A stretch of 64,000 bases of DNA from Isoetes taiwanensis (lineage: Eukaryota > Streptophyta > Lycopodiopsida > Isoetales > Isoetaceae), in assembly GCA_021234155.1 (NCBI GenBank), contig JAJEKV010000073.1, positions 3,508,001 through 3,572,000 of the forward strand, written 5' to 3'. Shown piece by piece: positions 45,686 to 58,167 of this stretch (positions are counted from its first letter, which is position 1; each line of letters starts with the position of its first letter). The position numbers and the translations under genes are program-made. The notes below the pieces were generated by a model. It was not told the DNA's origin. It did not search any database and saw only the letters and a program-made list of their open reading frames with translations.

Positions 45686-48600
45686 CTAAGTAAAGCAGTC
45701 TGGAAAGGTCCAGAAGATAAAACGGATAAAAGCATCTGTCTCCAGAAATTCAATATGGGCTGTACGACCAATAAAATTGTTGAGTGTCCGTGCTTGTGAA
45801 GATAAATCAAAATTAACATCACAACGAATGAAGTTACGATCTATAGGAGCTCTTGATGTCAGTTGCTCCATGCAGCTGCGCACCATTGATATATATGCAG
45901 AACCTTTCCTAGAATCACGAAGCGCCGCCTGACATATTTCTATCCGTGCTGAGTGGTAAGGAACATATCTATCCTGTATACAAAATTACAAGCTTATTGC
46001 AGCAGGCCTGCCAAACGTAATTAAGTTGTGGGTTGCTTACCTGTGGGGATGACAGTAGCAAAACATGCTGAAAGTAATTAAAAGTCTTTGCCTGATGATC
46101 ACAAAATATATCAGATCAGTATGGTTGCTCTTGATACAGAAAGAGCTTCGCAAGATCTATGAAAAAACTACCTGGCTCAATTTAAACAGAAAGCAGTCCT
46201 CAATATCAGGTTTGTCAGTAAATGTTAGTTGATGCATACAAGGTGACGCTTTCAGCTTTTTAAGCACCCAAAGTCCAGAATTGAACAACAAGTTGCTGCT
46301 GTAAAGATAGCCTAGATGAGGTCCCGAGACAGAAAGGAATGTGTGCAAAAATTGCAAGTATGGTTTCATTGCATTTTCTGTCAGAAAACAATATAGAAAC
46401 TATAAGTACAATCTCCAGTGAAATCAGTCAGTACTGAATCACATACCCAATAGAGCTGCTCTTATTATCAGATTTCCAATTGAGTGCCCAACGAAACTTA
46501 GGCTGCATCTTTTACAGACACCTTGCCTCATGACTTTATTCATTTTGTTCTTAAGGAATTGAGCAACTTCTTCTGCTAAACGCTGTCCTAACTCTCGAAA
46601 GTCGCTCATCGTTCGATCCTCATTTGCTTCTGACATGAGGAACTCAATTTCAGGGTCCATTAAAATCCAATGATTGCGGATCAGCCGTAGGTCAAGATGA
46701 TGGCCCTGCAAAGATGTGCAATCCCGAAATGTAGTTCTACTGATAACATCACTATATAATGCAAGCACAAATACAGCAGAGAAGCAAGTACAAACAGATG
46801 AAGAATGACGTATGCTGTATAGAATGGAGCATCACTCAGATGTCCACAATCTAACAGACATACCGTCTGCTGTATATGCCCACATGAGAAAGTTTAGGCT
46901 TTTGCATTGTCAGGAGTATGGAAAGGAACAGATAAAAAGGTTTCACTTTGTGGCATCTCAGTTTTCCTTACCATAAGGGAACTCTAGACTTTTTACAAGG
47001 AATCAACCTTAATTTTTCAAAATTTGGTTTTTTGACTGCGGAAGAAATATGGCAGATGCATTTTTTATAAAATCCTTAGGCCTACAATATCCGTACACAC
47101 AATACATTGAGCCCATGCTTACCTCTGGGATCCTTAGGCTTATTCTAAACTATAAGAGATAATAAGGAGCAAAGGCCTCTACCATAGTGACAACTAAATG
47201 ACAAGAAATGGTTGACTCACTATCTCCATCTTGCCCCATACAAGAACCCTGTACCTTTGGACTACTTCAATGTGTAAGATTGAAATTTCATGTATTAACA
47301 TCTAGTAATCGCATGCCATCTGCTCCTACTGCACCAAACAAATTTCAATCAAAGGAAATAGATTGGATAGACCAGAAGGTAAGGTTTATGGGATCGACAT
47401 TATTGATGCTAGCTGTTCCATCCTAAAAGCATGGTCCAGCTGTTAATGTACATCCAGATTTGGACTATAGCCGTTAAAAATGGTAAGCTGATTAACCTGA
47501 ACTATTTTGAAATATTATGACCACAGTTTTGTAGCTCTCCATATCAACTATGAAATATGGTGCAAGAACAAGAATGGGTAAGATAAGGTTCTAATAGACA
47601 GTAATTTAGGGAACTAGAGACATCCAAGAAAGTAAAATCGGATGCTGAAAGACAGAAAAGTTTTTTTTGAAAGATGTGAGAGTTGATCTTGTTAAAGTAG
47701 ATTTCGTAAAAGTTCCATCTAGTTGTATCAGAATCAGTTGACAAGCAAGGAGACTCATGGGCTCAATGTATTGTGTGTACTTGTCTCAGTTGCTTCGCCC
47801 TACAGGTTTCTACTAGATCAGTAAAGTCTTCTTTTCTTTCTTACCTGAAACCCATGAACAAACACAACTACTCGTAACGAACGTGACTTATGCATGCCAC
47901 TAGTTTCGTTTACAATAACTTTCAGAGGTGCCTCATCTGTTCTCAAAGATGGGAGGTCTTCTGAATTCCCAGGTACAACATAGTGTTCTGCGGACACAAA
48001 AGGTTGCAGTGAAGGATTCTCAAAAATCTGCATGTCTTGTAATGAACAGCCATTAATCTGTAACACAAGTGCACAGGCGTCAAAAAGTGAAAAGAAAATA
48101 ATTACTGGCCCATTGTCTAGCCCTATCATTACCTGACTTCGTGTTAGACTCCTACGGCAAATTTCAGCACGTAATGCCGAATGAGCTCCTGGCTGTACAC
48201 GTTTCAACAAACTCTGGCATGAGCTCTATGTTTGCTGGAAGGAAAGCAAGCACTGTAAGAAGGATATAGGACCTCCTCGTTGGCTTTTTTAGAACCTTTT
48301 CTTGTCACACGCACATCTGCTTCCAATTCCAAAGTGGCCAATGGGGGCCTGGTGTGTACAACCCACATAGAACACTCTAGCGCCCGTTGTTGTGCCCAAG
48401 CCCCTCTAAGGTGTTCCAAAACAGACTCTCTGTTCACACTGCAGTGAAGAACCCAATTTGATAAAAAAAAGGGGACTTATACAGATATAGGAAATGAAAC
48501 AAACTTCCGTACCGATGAAGTCTGAGAAAGATATTCCACTGCGAGGATATTTCATCACTCAGAGATTTACACATTACGAGTACATCGGCCTTCGTCTCAC

Positions 48601-51600
48601 TTTTACTATTCCCTTCAATCTCCAAAAATGTTTCATTCAACTGTAGCAAGGAAAATTACTTTAGTGTAAAATCTAAGAAGACATGATGCTTAATGATAAG
48701 TAAATGCTAAGTTCATGATGCTTAATGACATGATGGAAGCTGAGATTGACATCTTCAACACAAAGAATGCGTAAAATTTGGTTGAATTACTTGCAGAGAG
48801 AAAGCAATTGGCCGCAAGTGGTCCTTCAAGGCTAAGGATGGCATAGATAGTACAACAAGCAAAAAGCTTGACTGATAGCAAAAGGTTATGCACAGCAAGG
48901 AGGAGTTGACCTTGAAAAAAGCAAGGATAACAACAATACAAGCAGTTTTGCTTTAGCTGCTTGACATGGTTGAAGTCCATATGAAATTCCATCTGCCTTT
49001 CTCATGAACGCATCAACCCAAAGGTTTTGAGATTGCAAGTAAAACATTTGTGTGCAGGTTACATGCAGCACTTAAAATTTTCCTAGGCATTGATATATAT
49101 CAGCAAGATGAATTATTTTGCTTTAGCATAGATATGTCACAGAACTGATAGAAGATTGCAAGCCCACACAAGTTTTCACGAAAGGCCACACAAGTTCCCA
49201 TGCAAGGCTAGGTAGCTTTCCATCAATGAATCCCGTCCCCCACAGTAGATGGAACCTTGTTGGTGGTCTACTCTACTTCACTATTAATCACCTTGACATA
49301 TGTTCTGCAGTTGGGTTTTCGAGAAATTCATGGTATCTCCAAAGGTGTCTCACTGAAAGATAGCTCACCTATCTGAGGGACTTGCATTGAGGAATCTTCG
49401 ATGTGACTGGTTTTGAGCACTTAAAATTTCCCTAGGCATTGATATATATCAGCAAGATGAATTATTTTGCTTTAGCATAGATATGTCACAGAACTGATAG
49501 AAGATTGCAAGCCCACACAGTTTTTCACGAAAGGCCACACAAGTTCCCATGCAAGGCTAGGTAGCTTTCCATCAATGAATCCCGTCCCCCACAGTAGATG
49601 GAACCTTGTTGGTGGTCTACTCTACTTCACTATTAATCACCTTGACATATGTTCTGCAGTTGGGTTTTTGAGAAATTCATGGTATCTCCAAAGGTGTCTC
49701 ACTGAAAGATAGCTCAGCTATCTGAGGGACTTGCATTGAGGAATCTATAAGACTGCAAGATTACATAGTCTGACGCATAAGAAATGGCAGAAAAGAGAGG
49801 ATCTAGGCTGCATTAAGTATACTTTTTTTATCCTTTGAAATAGTCATCATTGGGACACGACTGAAGTAGAGTTGCAGGTTAATAAGTTTATATAAAAAAG
49901 ATTACCAGGACATTTTTGAGGATAGGTTCTCCACCAGGTTGACTTAATCCTTCCTGCGTCTCTGCAATTTGATGTTTTTGTAACATATCTTCAATGTCCT
50001 CACGTGCTGACAATCCTAAGATGTCTTTTTGGGCAGCCAGAATGCTTTTGGAAATTTGAAGCAAGTTTCGAAATGTATAAATATGATCATCAACTTTATC
50101 TTCCGAGACCTGCAAAATCAGTCAAAAAGTTATATGCATAACAAACAAGAAAATTTCTTTGATGTTTCATGCTATTGAATATCTAATGTAAGCATTTCCA
50201 AGAAATATCAGTGCTAAACTAAATAAGGCATTCATTCAGGAAGTGCTAGAGGATAGGCAGCATTTATATTTGACGTTTGATAAAGTTTTGACATCACCTG
50301 TACAAGCTTTTGGCCTGATTGGTCAAGAGCTTCATCCTCATAACATCTGCAATGAACCAACGAATTTCAGAGCCAAAAACTATATGGTGATGTAAAACTC
50401 AACAAATAGGATTAACAATACCTGCTGCTGTGTGTAGGAATTTCATAATGAGCAAGGCTTAGCATAACAGTATGAACTGTAACATCAACCAGCGCCATAT
50501 GCCATGTATCAAAATATACTGGACAATAGCTATGCAAACCGAGACTGGCTTTGGGGGGAATTCGAAATTCATGACTAGCAACAGTAGGCAATTCTGACTG
50601 ATGACCACTGGAGAACCTGGAAGTATAAACCAAAAGTGAAGTTTCAGTGGCTGGGCAATCAGATAAGAGAATGGTCTATGACTGTTACCCACAGTGAACC
50701 GTCAATTGGAATGAACATAAGCTGGAATTTAATCAGAGCAGCAGCTGCACATGCTGCCTATACAAAAGGGCAAAATGCTATTCAGACAAGATTGACAAGT
50801 TAAATATCAACAGCAAGTGCAGGATTTTACCTTAATATCCTGAATGGGAAGAGTAAATGAAACCATGATGCCCAAAAACACATCCTGCCGTGCATATTTT
50901 ATTTTAAAAGGGCGAGTGGAAAAACTATGCTCAGTGTCATTAATGTGCCATGGCATTGTAGAATCATCTGTCAATCCATCTGGTGCTGCAAACAACAGTT
51001 TACACTCCCTGAGGTCCAAATATTAAATAAATGAACCAAGGCCCAGTGTTATATGAAATATTCTAATCTTAGTTCCCCATACCATACGGTGAGTCGGCTA
51101 ATTATAAAAGATTACACTGGCGATGCATTCAGAGATAGGAGTATGTTTCTGGATGACAAGGAGTTGATGTAAGGAGGATCAAATGCTAGGCAGCAGATGC
51201 TGAATACAATTACTCCAATTTGAGTAAAGACATGGTCAAAATAATTAAAGCTACTAAAAGCTTTCGGAAGCGGTTCATGTCAGCCTGCAAAGCCTTGGCA
51301 ATGCTGCCGTATTCTCTGTGTATTCCTAAATTACACACACTGTAGATTTTAACAGTGGGATACCATTTTATCAGCATCGTACATTCTTTCTTGCCTACTT
51401 AGGACTGTATGTCTACTGTCTTGGATGTGAATTCTGTTAAATATACAGCATCCTCAAAGAACTTTTGCTTGCAAAGATTCCATGAGCAATAGGATCAAGC
51501 AAGTGGTAGCCTTCATGTTCAGCAGAATAACCAATAGTTTGACTGACTCATCATGAAGTTTTACCAAATTTTCCTGCATGTAATAAGAGCTAAAATATTT

Positions 51601-52060
51601 TCAAAGCATTGTGTCACTGGGAGTGGGAAAATAATGAGAGCCTCCTAACAGAATGTTAACTAAATTGCAAGCTCAACAATCAATAGCCGACCAAGATGGG
51701 ACTTAACAAGGAGACAAAATAACTTTGATGGCGAGCTCCACTTGCAAGATTAACTTTGATGGCGAGCTCCACTTGCTCTAGAGGAGGTATTTACCTTCAT
51801 ATTGTACAACTCGAGTGGGTGAACCCCAATTATGGTCAAAACCCTCCCATTTTGAAGTCACCTTGAGTGCATACCACCTGAAACATGTAGCAGGAACTAT
51901 GATTGGCTTTCCATTTTATTTAGCAAGCTTTATCGATTCTTTGATGTGATCTATGGGAAAAGGGATCATTAATATGCTCAACTCACCCCTGCTGAAACAA
52001 ATCCAAGTTATGAAATCTATGTAGATAAATAGCAATCTCCAGTGCAGCATCTGAAGACAT
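45686..52060 (-). CDS. FAM135/DUF676-type putative serine esterase
   Basis: Fifteen exons join in phase on the minus strand to 738 residues (plus coordinates, in transcript order): 52060-51987, 51877-51795, 50985-50831, 50757-50693, 50616-50422, 50346-50298, 50109-49906, 48640-48513, 48438-48273, 48213-48133, 48057-47845, 46705-46447, 46377-46172, 46091-46041, 45973-45686. The N-terminal half (IAIYLHRFHNLDLFQQGWY, then FSTRPFKIKYARQDVFLGIM and HEFRIPPKASLGLHSYCP) is the FAM135/DUF3657 region. The C-terminal half is the DUF676 lipase-like fold: VVFVHGFQGHHLDLRL, nucleophile elbow GHSIG (Ser546), SGPHLGYLYS, SSPQDRYVPYHSA (Asp644) and RTAHIEFLE (His716). It matches the plant ZW18-like esterases (about 790 residues). 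Substrate is unknown. The first ATG follows an acceptor-like TTTTGCAG, so an upstream exon may add residues. The donor of exon 9 (gtccta) is weak. Confidence 0.92.
48715..49060 (+). mobile_element. Ty1/copia reverse transcriptase relic in esterase intron
   Basis: On the plus strand MMEAEIDIFNTKNA, stop, NLVEL, then EKAIGRKWSFKAKDG and KVMHSKEEL line up with the start of copia reverse transcriptase (MxxEIxxLxxNxTWxLVxLP..KxIGxKWVFKxK...KGYxQxxGVD). It is inserted antisense to the esterase gene within the intron between exons 7 and 8 and carries several stops. Confidence 0.7.
49068..49746 (+). repeat. Tandem duplication of a copia fragment, period 349 bp
   Basis: Units 49,068-49,397 and 49,417-49,746 are about 98% alike by eye (gcacttaaaattt...gaggaatct). 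Each contains a plus-strand stretch reading VGGLLYFTINHLDICSAVGF, the conserved LVGxLxYLTxTRPDIxxAV region of copia pol. A 19-base linker separates them. The duplication is much younger than the decay of the copia element itself, because both units share the same lesions. Confidence 0.85.
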
Positions 52061-53109
52061 GGCTGCCACTGCAAAATGCTAAATCCCGACTTATACGAGC
52101 ACTTCCCTCAAGGATTTCTGTTGAAGTATCTGTGCATACTGCAAGAATATATTAGTCTATAACAAAGGTTTATTGATTCTATATTTTAGTAACGCATTAA
52201 CCTTATTTCTAGGGGAATAAATATTTTGCATGTCATTTCAAGTCAAACATAAACTTCACAATGCAAGTAATGTTCTTGATGAGCAGGATTATGAAGCATA
52301 ACTAGAAAACGATTTCAGAGTGGACTGATGTTGAAATATGAAGTCTTCAGGGCGATGATGTTAGCATCACACAATCATCACAAAATAGTTTCAACGGATG
52401 TTAGCTTAAAACTTCACATTCTTTTATTATACGAGTCTACGTGTATACAAAAAACATTAATCCGACTTCTCACTCCATTCAATTTGTGTAATCTCTGTAC
52501 CTTTCCAACTTGTCAGACAATGCACAAAAAATCCCAAGCTTGATCCAAACAGCTGCTTCTCTCCAGGATCTGGACAACAATTGGCATTCCTCATTCAAAG
52601 ATGTATTCCTGGCTTACGGCCACAGACAATCGTTGCAGATATTTAACAATTCTCCACAGGGTCTGCATCAGTTCAAAATCCTGATAGAGACGTGCAAAGT
52701 CTGAGCCTAATAACTTGATTTAGGTAACCTGAAACTGATTTCTTAACGTAACTGAAATAGATCTCGACAATGTCTAAGCTGAACTTAATAAATTTAGACA
52801 AACTCCCAATTGTTCAGACGTTCTTCCATTAAGCTCGGCCATACAACAGATTATCACGTACTGGACCTGCCAGAAGAAAGACTCGTAGCAACAAAAAATA
52901 CTTCTAATCCGCATGATTAGGCTCCAAATCCAAATAGAAGACGCGAAATAAAGCTAATCCGATGGCTACTATTTAATAAATGGAGTATTGTAATAAGAAA
53001 GGAGATCTACCTGAAAATGTACAGTCAAAGCACTTCATTAAGACGTTGCTTCTGAAATACTTGCAGCAGTGCAAAGTAGCTCAAGGAATGCCCATCACAC
53101 AGTAAACAA
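52061..53109. other. Upstream of esterase start; no gene recognised
   Basis: Probably the esterase 5'UTR, a first intron and promoter. No coding domain found on either strand. Confidence 0.35.
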
Positions 53110-53259
53110 TTATTTACTTGCAGTAAGAATGTTAACTGAAGGAATCTTATTAATTTGGTCTCTAAACGACGTGGTAGTAACATATCTGGGTGGAGCTTTG
53201 ATTGACAGACTTGTAAGATAGTGAAAGCGGGAGGAGGTCCGGCCAAAAAGCAACCCCAT
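53110..53259 (-). CDS. Possible first exon or small ORF upstream of the esterase
   Basis: A 49-codon frame starts MGLLFGRTSSRFHYLTSL, is rich in Arg/Ser/Thr without acidic residues at its start, and ends just after a gtaaat donor-like site (ACTGCAA|gtaaat). It could be an alternative first exon supplying an organelle-targeting-like leader, a uORF, or chance. Confidence 0.2.
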   Translation of the reverse strand: MGLLFGRTSSRFHYLTSLSIKAPPRYVTTTSFRDQINKIPSVNILTASK

Positions 53260-53519
53260 TCCCAAGATGTCAGACTTTGGACGAGTTTTGTCAGTTTAAC
53301 TCTATAAATTTTTCTTTTAGCATTCCGTCAATTTCCGTCTACCTCAGAAGATTTTTAACAAACGTATAATCACGAGATCATTTCCAGATATAGCCTATTT
53401 CTAGCATTATAAAGTGCAAAATGCCCATAGATTTTTGTCCTTAATGTTGTAAGGGCATTTATTTATTTATTCAACTTTTCATTGTGATGTGGCATAGTGC
53501 TTTCTTGGCACACTCCGAT

Positions 53520-54730
53520 GGGCTGGTTTACATGTGCCCTTGAGGAGAGTCATCCACGAAAAAGGCTGCCTATTGGTGACCATTGTCATTGTTTCTTCAA
53601 GTTTCTCCGGGCAAAATAGGGCACTGTTGTGACAATGTTGGTAATGATGAATATAGGTATGTAAACAATGGTTGCCTTAAATTACTGGAAATTATGGTTT
53701 ATTTTCTCAGGCGTAATTATCTCCGTGCTTTATGGAGCGTCGCCGTTGTTAGCAAGAACAAATATTCAAACCCTACCATCAGTTGATAGTGATGAGGAAG
53801 ATACCCGGAAGGGTTTCCATTAATTTATTTAATACTTCCTCGAGTGACAGTGAAAGAAGCGAAGATGATGAGGATGGCATAAATGAACATGATGACGTGC
53901 TGGACCCCTCCGTCATCACTCCTCACACTTTTGTACATAACTGAGTCTTAGAAAAAGACTGTAAATTTTGCATGTGCATATGAAGATTTTATCTTCAAAT
54001 TTTGAGAATGCTACAATTTCAGTTACATATTTTACTTCAATTTTTTGTTAAATATTATATTCTCTTAAATTAGCGATTCTTTCTAAAAATATACTTCAGG
54101 AAAATTCTAATTTCAAGGAAAGATATCACTTTAAAAAAGTCAATTCTCTCGTAAAAAAATTAGTCATTCGCTTGTTGGGGGAGGGGGGGAGTCAAAATAC
54201 AATTTTATGCACCCCTTTTTTTACTTCATTTTATCCTCTTTTGTGAAAAATGAAGGAATCTTTAAGGAATATTCCTTTTGCTCTCGTTTCGATGATTTGC
54301 TCCCGTTTAATATGCAATCTTGTTATTCCTATCTTTGTTAATGAATCCGGAATTTCTACCTGAGCATATGGCAGAATCAGAGAAGGCTTCTGAATCAGAT
54401 GCTTTATGGCGGAATCATAGAGAGCTTTTGAATCAGATGCTTTAGGAAATCCAGGCTTGCTTCCAGATGTACCCCAGTTATTTTATCAGATGCTTTAGTT
54501 GTCATATCATATGCTTTTGAATCAGATATGGAGCCTTGCAATATATTACAGAATTCATTGTGGACAGGGATTGCAAAAATTGCCTACACAATTGGGCAAA
54601 TTAGCAATTGGACAAATTGCCTACACAAGCAGATGGACCTGAATCCAGTGGCAGGCTCTGACTGATTCAAGAAAAAAGTTTCATGAAAATCTACGTTGGA
54701 ATGGAGAACGGATTAAAATTTGAAACATAA
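53520..54730. other. Relic related to 29.2 kb, then unassigned sequence
   Basis: 53,523-53,660 carries the second copy of the WFTCALEE/QFTCAIE relic. After it, a short acidic frame (SDSERSEDDEDG around 53,840-53,885) is present but interrupted. The rest is AT-rich without recognisable genes; agaatcagatgcttta words repeat three times at about 54,390-54,510. Confidence 0.35.
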
Positions 54731-55275
54731 GCAATATGGTTAGGTTGTAATTTTAATGTAGCAAAAGCATGGCTGATTGTTATCTATGATTGGTTGTCTT
54801 TATGGTTCTGCAAAGACAAGGAGTGTATAACGATTACATTCCAAGGATTTTAACAGCATGGTGCTACTCTAAAGTAACTTATAAAGTTTGATGTAGTAGA
54901 ATAAAGCCCTGGGACTAGCATAATGGTATAATAATATGTGATGGAAGAAATATAGGAATATGGTTGAGTTATGATATCTGAATATTGGCATTGCAACTGA
55001 GGGAATGATTATATTCTGTATTTTTATATTACAAATGCAATATGGTTAGGTTGTAAATTTAAAGTAGCAAAAGCATGGCTGATTGTTATCTATGATTGGT
55101 TGTCTTAATGGTTCTGCAAAGACAAGGAGTAGCATAACGATTACATTCCAAGGAATTTAACAGCATGGTGCTACTCTGAAATAACTTAAAAAGTTTGATG
55201 TAGTAGAATAAAGACCTTGGACTAGCATAATGGTATAATAATATGTGATGGGAGAAATATGGGAATATGGTTGAG
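54731..55275. repeat. Tandem duplication, period 306 bp
   Basis: 54,731-54,969 and 55,037-55,275 share gcaatatggttaggttgtaa, gcaaaagcatggctgattg, ttacattccaagga, agcatggtgctactct and actagcataatggtataa in the same order with a few substitutions. The sequence between them is unique. Non-coding. Confidence 0.85.
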
Positions 55276-57499
55276 TACCAGCGTTTGAATATAAGTTATT
55301 AAGTACCAGCATTTGAATATAGGTTATCTAATAACAGGGTATGAGATGATCCAAGACTATGAAAGGTTGATTATCATAAGGAAGCACGGGCTCAGTATGA
55401 GAAATAGATAAATTTGAGTTAAAAGACCAAAGGCTTGTGATGTTGTTGTTATTAAGGTTATAACCTGAGATGGGATTATTTTAGCAAGTCCAAGGCAAAT
55501 TGTTTCAATTTGTGTATGAAGAAATAAGCCTAATAATTGGTTGTTCCATTAGGCATAGTTGATAAGATTTTGATACCAAGAGTGCAGATATGCCAATAGC
55601 TCGTCGTAAATTGGGACGATAACAGTACCAAAGGATTGACTGAGGTATGTAGAAGGGCCCAATGGTTGAAGGTAATTGATGAAGTGGTTATATCCTGTTG
55701 CTTCAACTCGCTTTTAGCATTTCTGATGACACGTTCACTTGGCTGGAATTGTAGGCGGTGAATTAAAGAGGAATTCATTTGTTGCAGAAACAAAATTGAG
55801 CAATTTATAGCTGAAGGTTTTGGAGCGAGTAATACAAGCTCATTCGTCGAGCTAAAGTCTAGCTTATATCTTCCTTCAGCTACTATAACTGCTTTTCTTT
55901 CAATAACAAGTGCGAAGAGTTAGGGCCTATGTTTTTCACAATTTTAGCCAACAACATTTTGCTTTGATTTCTGAACTTTGGAAAAATATTGCAAACTTAG
56001 CATGTCTAGAACACATATGATGATTACTGATGTTTTTCTTATGGGAAATATTTGCAGTTTTCTGCTATTTAAGATCTTTGGTACAAGGATTGGCTGCGTG
56101 TCCTTTTCCAGGAAGATGGAAAGATAGAAGCACAATATATCAGACATGGAAAGCTAAACAATATATGATGATGATAGGTGTTACTTGTCAGCTTGCTTTC
56201 TATTTAAGTTGAGTTGATAATCGTTGTATTTTTAATAAGTAGTTTTCGCCACAATGTGTGTTGCCAATGGTGCTTCATTATATGCTTCATTCTTTTAGTT
56301 AGACTTTGACAATCAAATTTGGTACTTAGCAGTGTTTGTGACAGATTTCATCAATCCGATAATTATGCAAGGTCTGTTCATGCATGCAGTTCCACAGATA
56401 TTATTAAGCTTTTATTACGACTGCTGAAATTTTGGCCAACCTTTCTGAGCAATGTTTGGTATCTTTGAGAGAGAGAATATTTCCTTTGTCTCCAGTTTTA
56501 TTGTCTCAGGGGTCCAATCAGAAATTACATTCAAACGAAGGCACGTCACCATATTGAACATGTTCATGCTGCAGCAGGACTAATAGTGCCTCCAATTTTA
56601 TCTTCTCAATGGTTCCGTAAAACATCGCATGCAACAAAGGCACAACACCATAGTAAACCTGTGCATGCTCCATTAGGAATAATATTTCTTGGGAGTGCTT
56701 CAAACCATTTGATTTAGCAAAGCACATCATAGAATTAGTGGTACTATCAAAATAATATAAGAAGACATCCAAAATGAAGGCCAAAGCATAAAGAGGATAC
56801 AGCTGGTCTAGGCTCGCAAAGGCACGAAGCAAATAACCATTCTGTTCAATGTTATCATGATAGTTCATATCAAGCTCATAATACCATTATGGTCAAGTTA
56901 ACTATAATGGAACAAACCCCAGCCCTACAGATAGACGTTAGGATATGCTGGGTCATCTACTTTTTATTACCAACAAAATGACAATCACCATAATCTAGGT
57001 TTGTTAATGCTCAGAAGTCCATCAATACCAACATACATTTTGTACCGATTTGTAATTAAAAGCAACCTTCTAGGGAACATACAAAACCTTACATGCACTG
57101 CTACGTTGGGAAATTCCGAATCAATGCTTGTTTCTTGCATAGAAGATCCAGGATGAAGTGTTACTTTAGCATAGGTGCATCTTATTTCATGTTTCATGTC
57201 TCCTTCTATAAGCTCTAACCTTTTTCGCTCCAGACTACCTCTAGCATCATTGCATGCAGAAGCACCAGGGTTGTTACAATATGTAGCATTATAACAGAGG
57301 GTTTCTTTTGTGTTTTTGTACGCTTTTTTACATGGTTTTCCTATGATTTAGCCGCTGTATTCATCTACATGTATTAAACAGTATTTCTAGAGTGCACCTT
57401 CTTTTAAGCCATTGATTTCCGAGAAGAAGGCAAATCTTGTGGTTGTAGATATCTCCCCTTGCATGTTTTTTTTTTTATTAAATTTGTGATATTATAATA
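55276..57499. other. No gene recognised
   Basis: AT-rich. A minus-strand frame at 56,518-56,868 has an internal near-repeat (EHAQVYYGVVP and EHVQYGDVPSF) but no recognisable domain. Others look like chance. Confidence 0.35.
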
Positions 57500-57524
57500 T
57501 TATTATTTTAAGTTTCCTTAGCTA

Positions 57525-57810
57525 CCGGATAACCTAACAGTGGCAGAGGATTCCGGATTTCGATTCTTGGAAGGCCGATCGACTGAAGCAGCTTTGGGGC
57601 TTATGTCTTTGTTCAATGTGACGAACCTGGCCGGGGAAGCGTTGCTAGTTATGTGTTGGTTGTTGGGCTCTGTGCTGGCAGATGTATTCAGCACAACAAG
57701 GTTTGCCATTCTTTCTTTCTCAAAAACATGGAAGCTAGAAAATATATTGTGTTGCTCTTCATGTTTATGCTCCAACAGTGCTAGAACATCTCTGGATCTG
57801 TCCCGGTAAG
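57525..57810 (+). pseudogene. Possible NPF/PTR transporter exon relic
   Basis: The frame NVTNLAGEALLVMCWLLGSVLADVF (split here as NVTNLAGEALL and GSVLADVFSTTRFAILSF) resembles the conserved NVxxWxGTxxLxPLxGAFxADxYxGRF segment of plant nitrate/peptide (NPF) transporters, and the following segment is hydrophobic. No other NPF exon was found nearby, so it is either a relic or a false match. Confidence 0.3.
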
Positions 57811-58167
57811 TCACTTTTCATATCCTTTATACTTAATATTCAGTTCTCAGATCTGGCATGGGTTATTGTGCTATATATTCAGTTTGCGAACTTCTAAAAG
57901 AAATACCTTGCATTTTAGTGGATCTTGGCTTTAGATCTCGTCGTTGGATTAAATTGCAAGGCGGAACTTGCAAGCTGTTTCAGGTCCAGACCATCATGTA
58001 CTTCAATTTCAAGGTGTTCTGATTTTGCATTGCACATGGCTTTGCTGCTTAGTACTATCTAAAAGTAGAGAGCCTGCTTATCTTCATGCATGTTTATTTA
58101 ATCTCATGCACTCATATATTGCCAAAATATTTTGCAATTCCGAAAACCTCAATTGCCACTTTCACCA
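57811..58167. other. No gene recognised
   Basis: Sequence between the NPF-like relic and the 3' cut of the LINE. It shows no reverse transcriptase motif. Confidence 0.4.
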
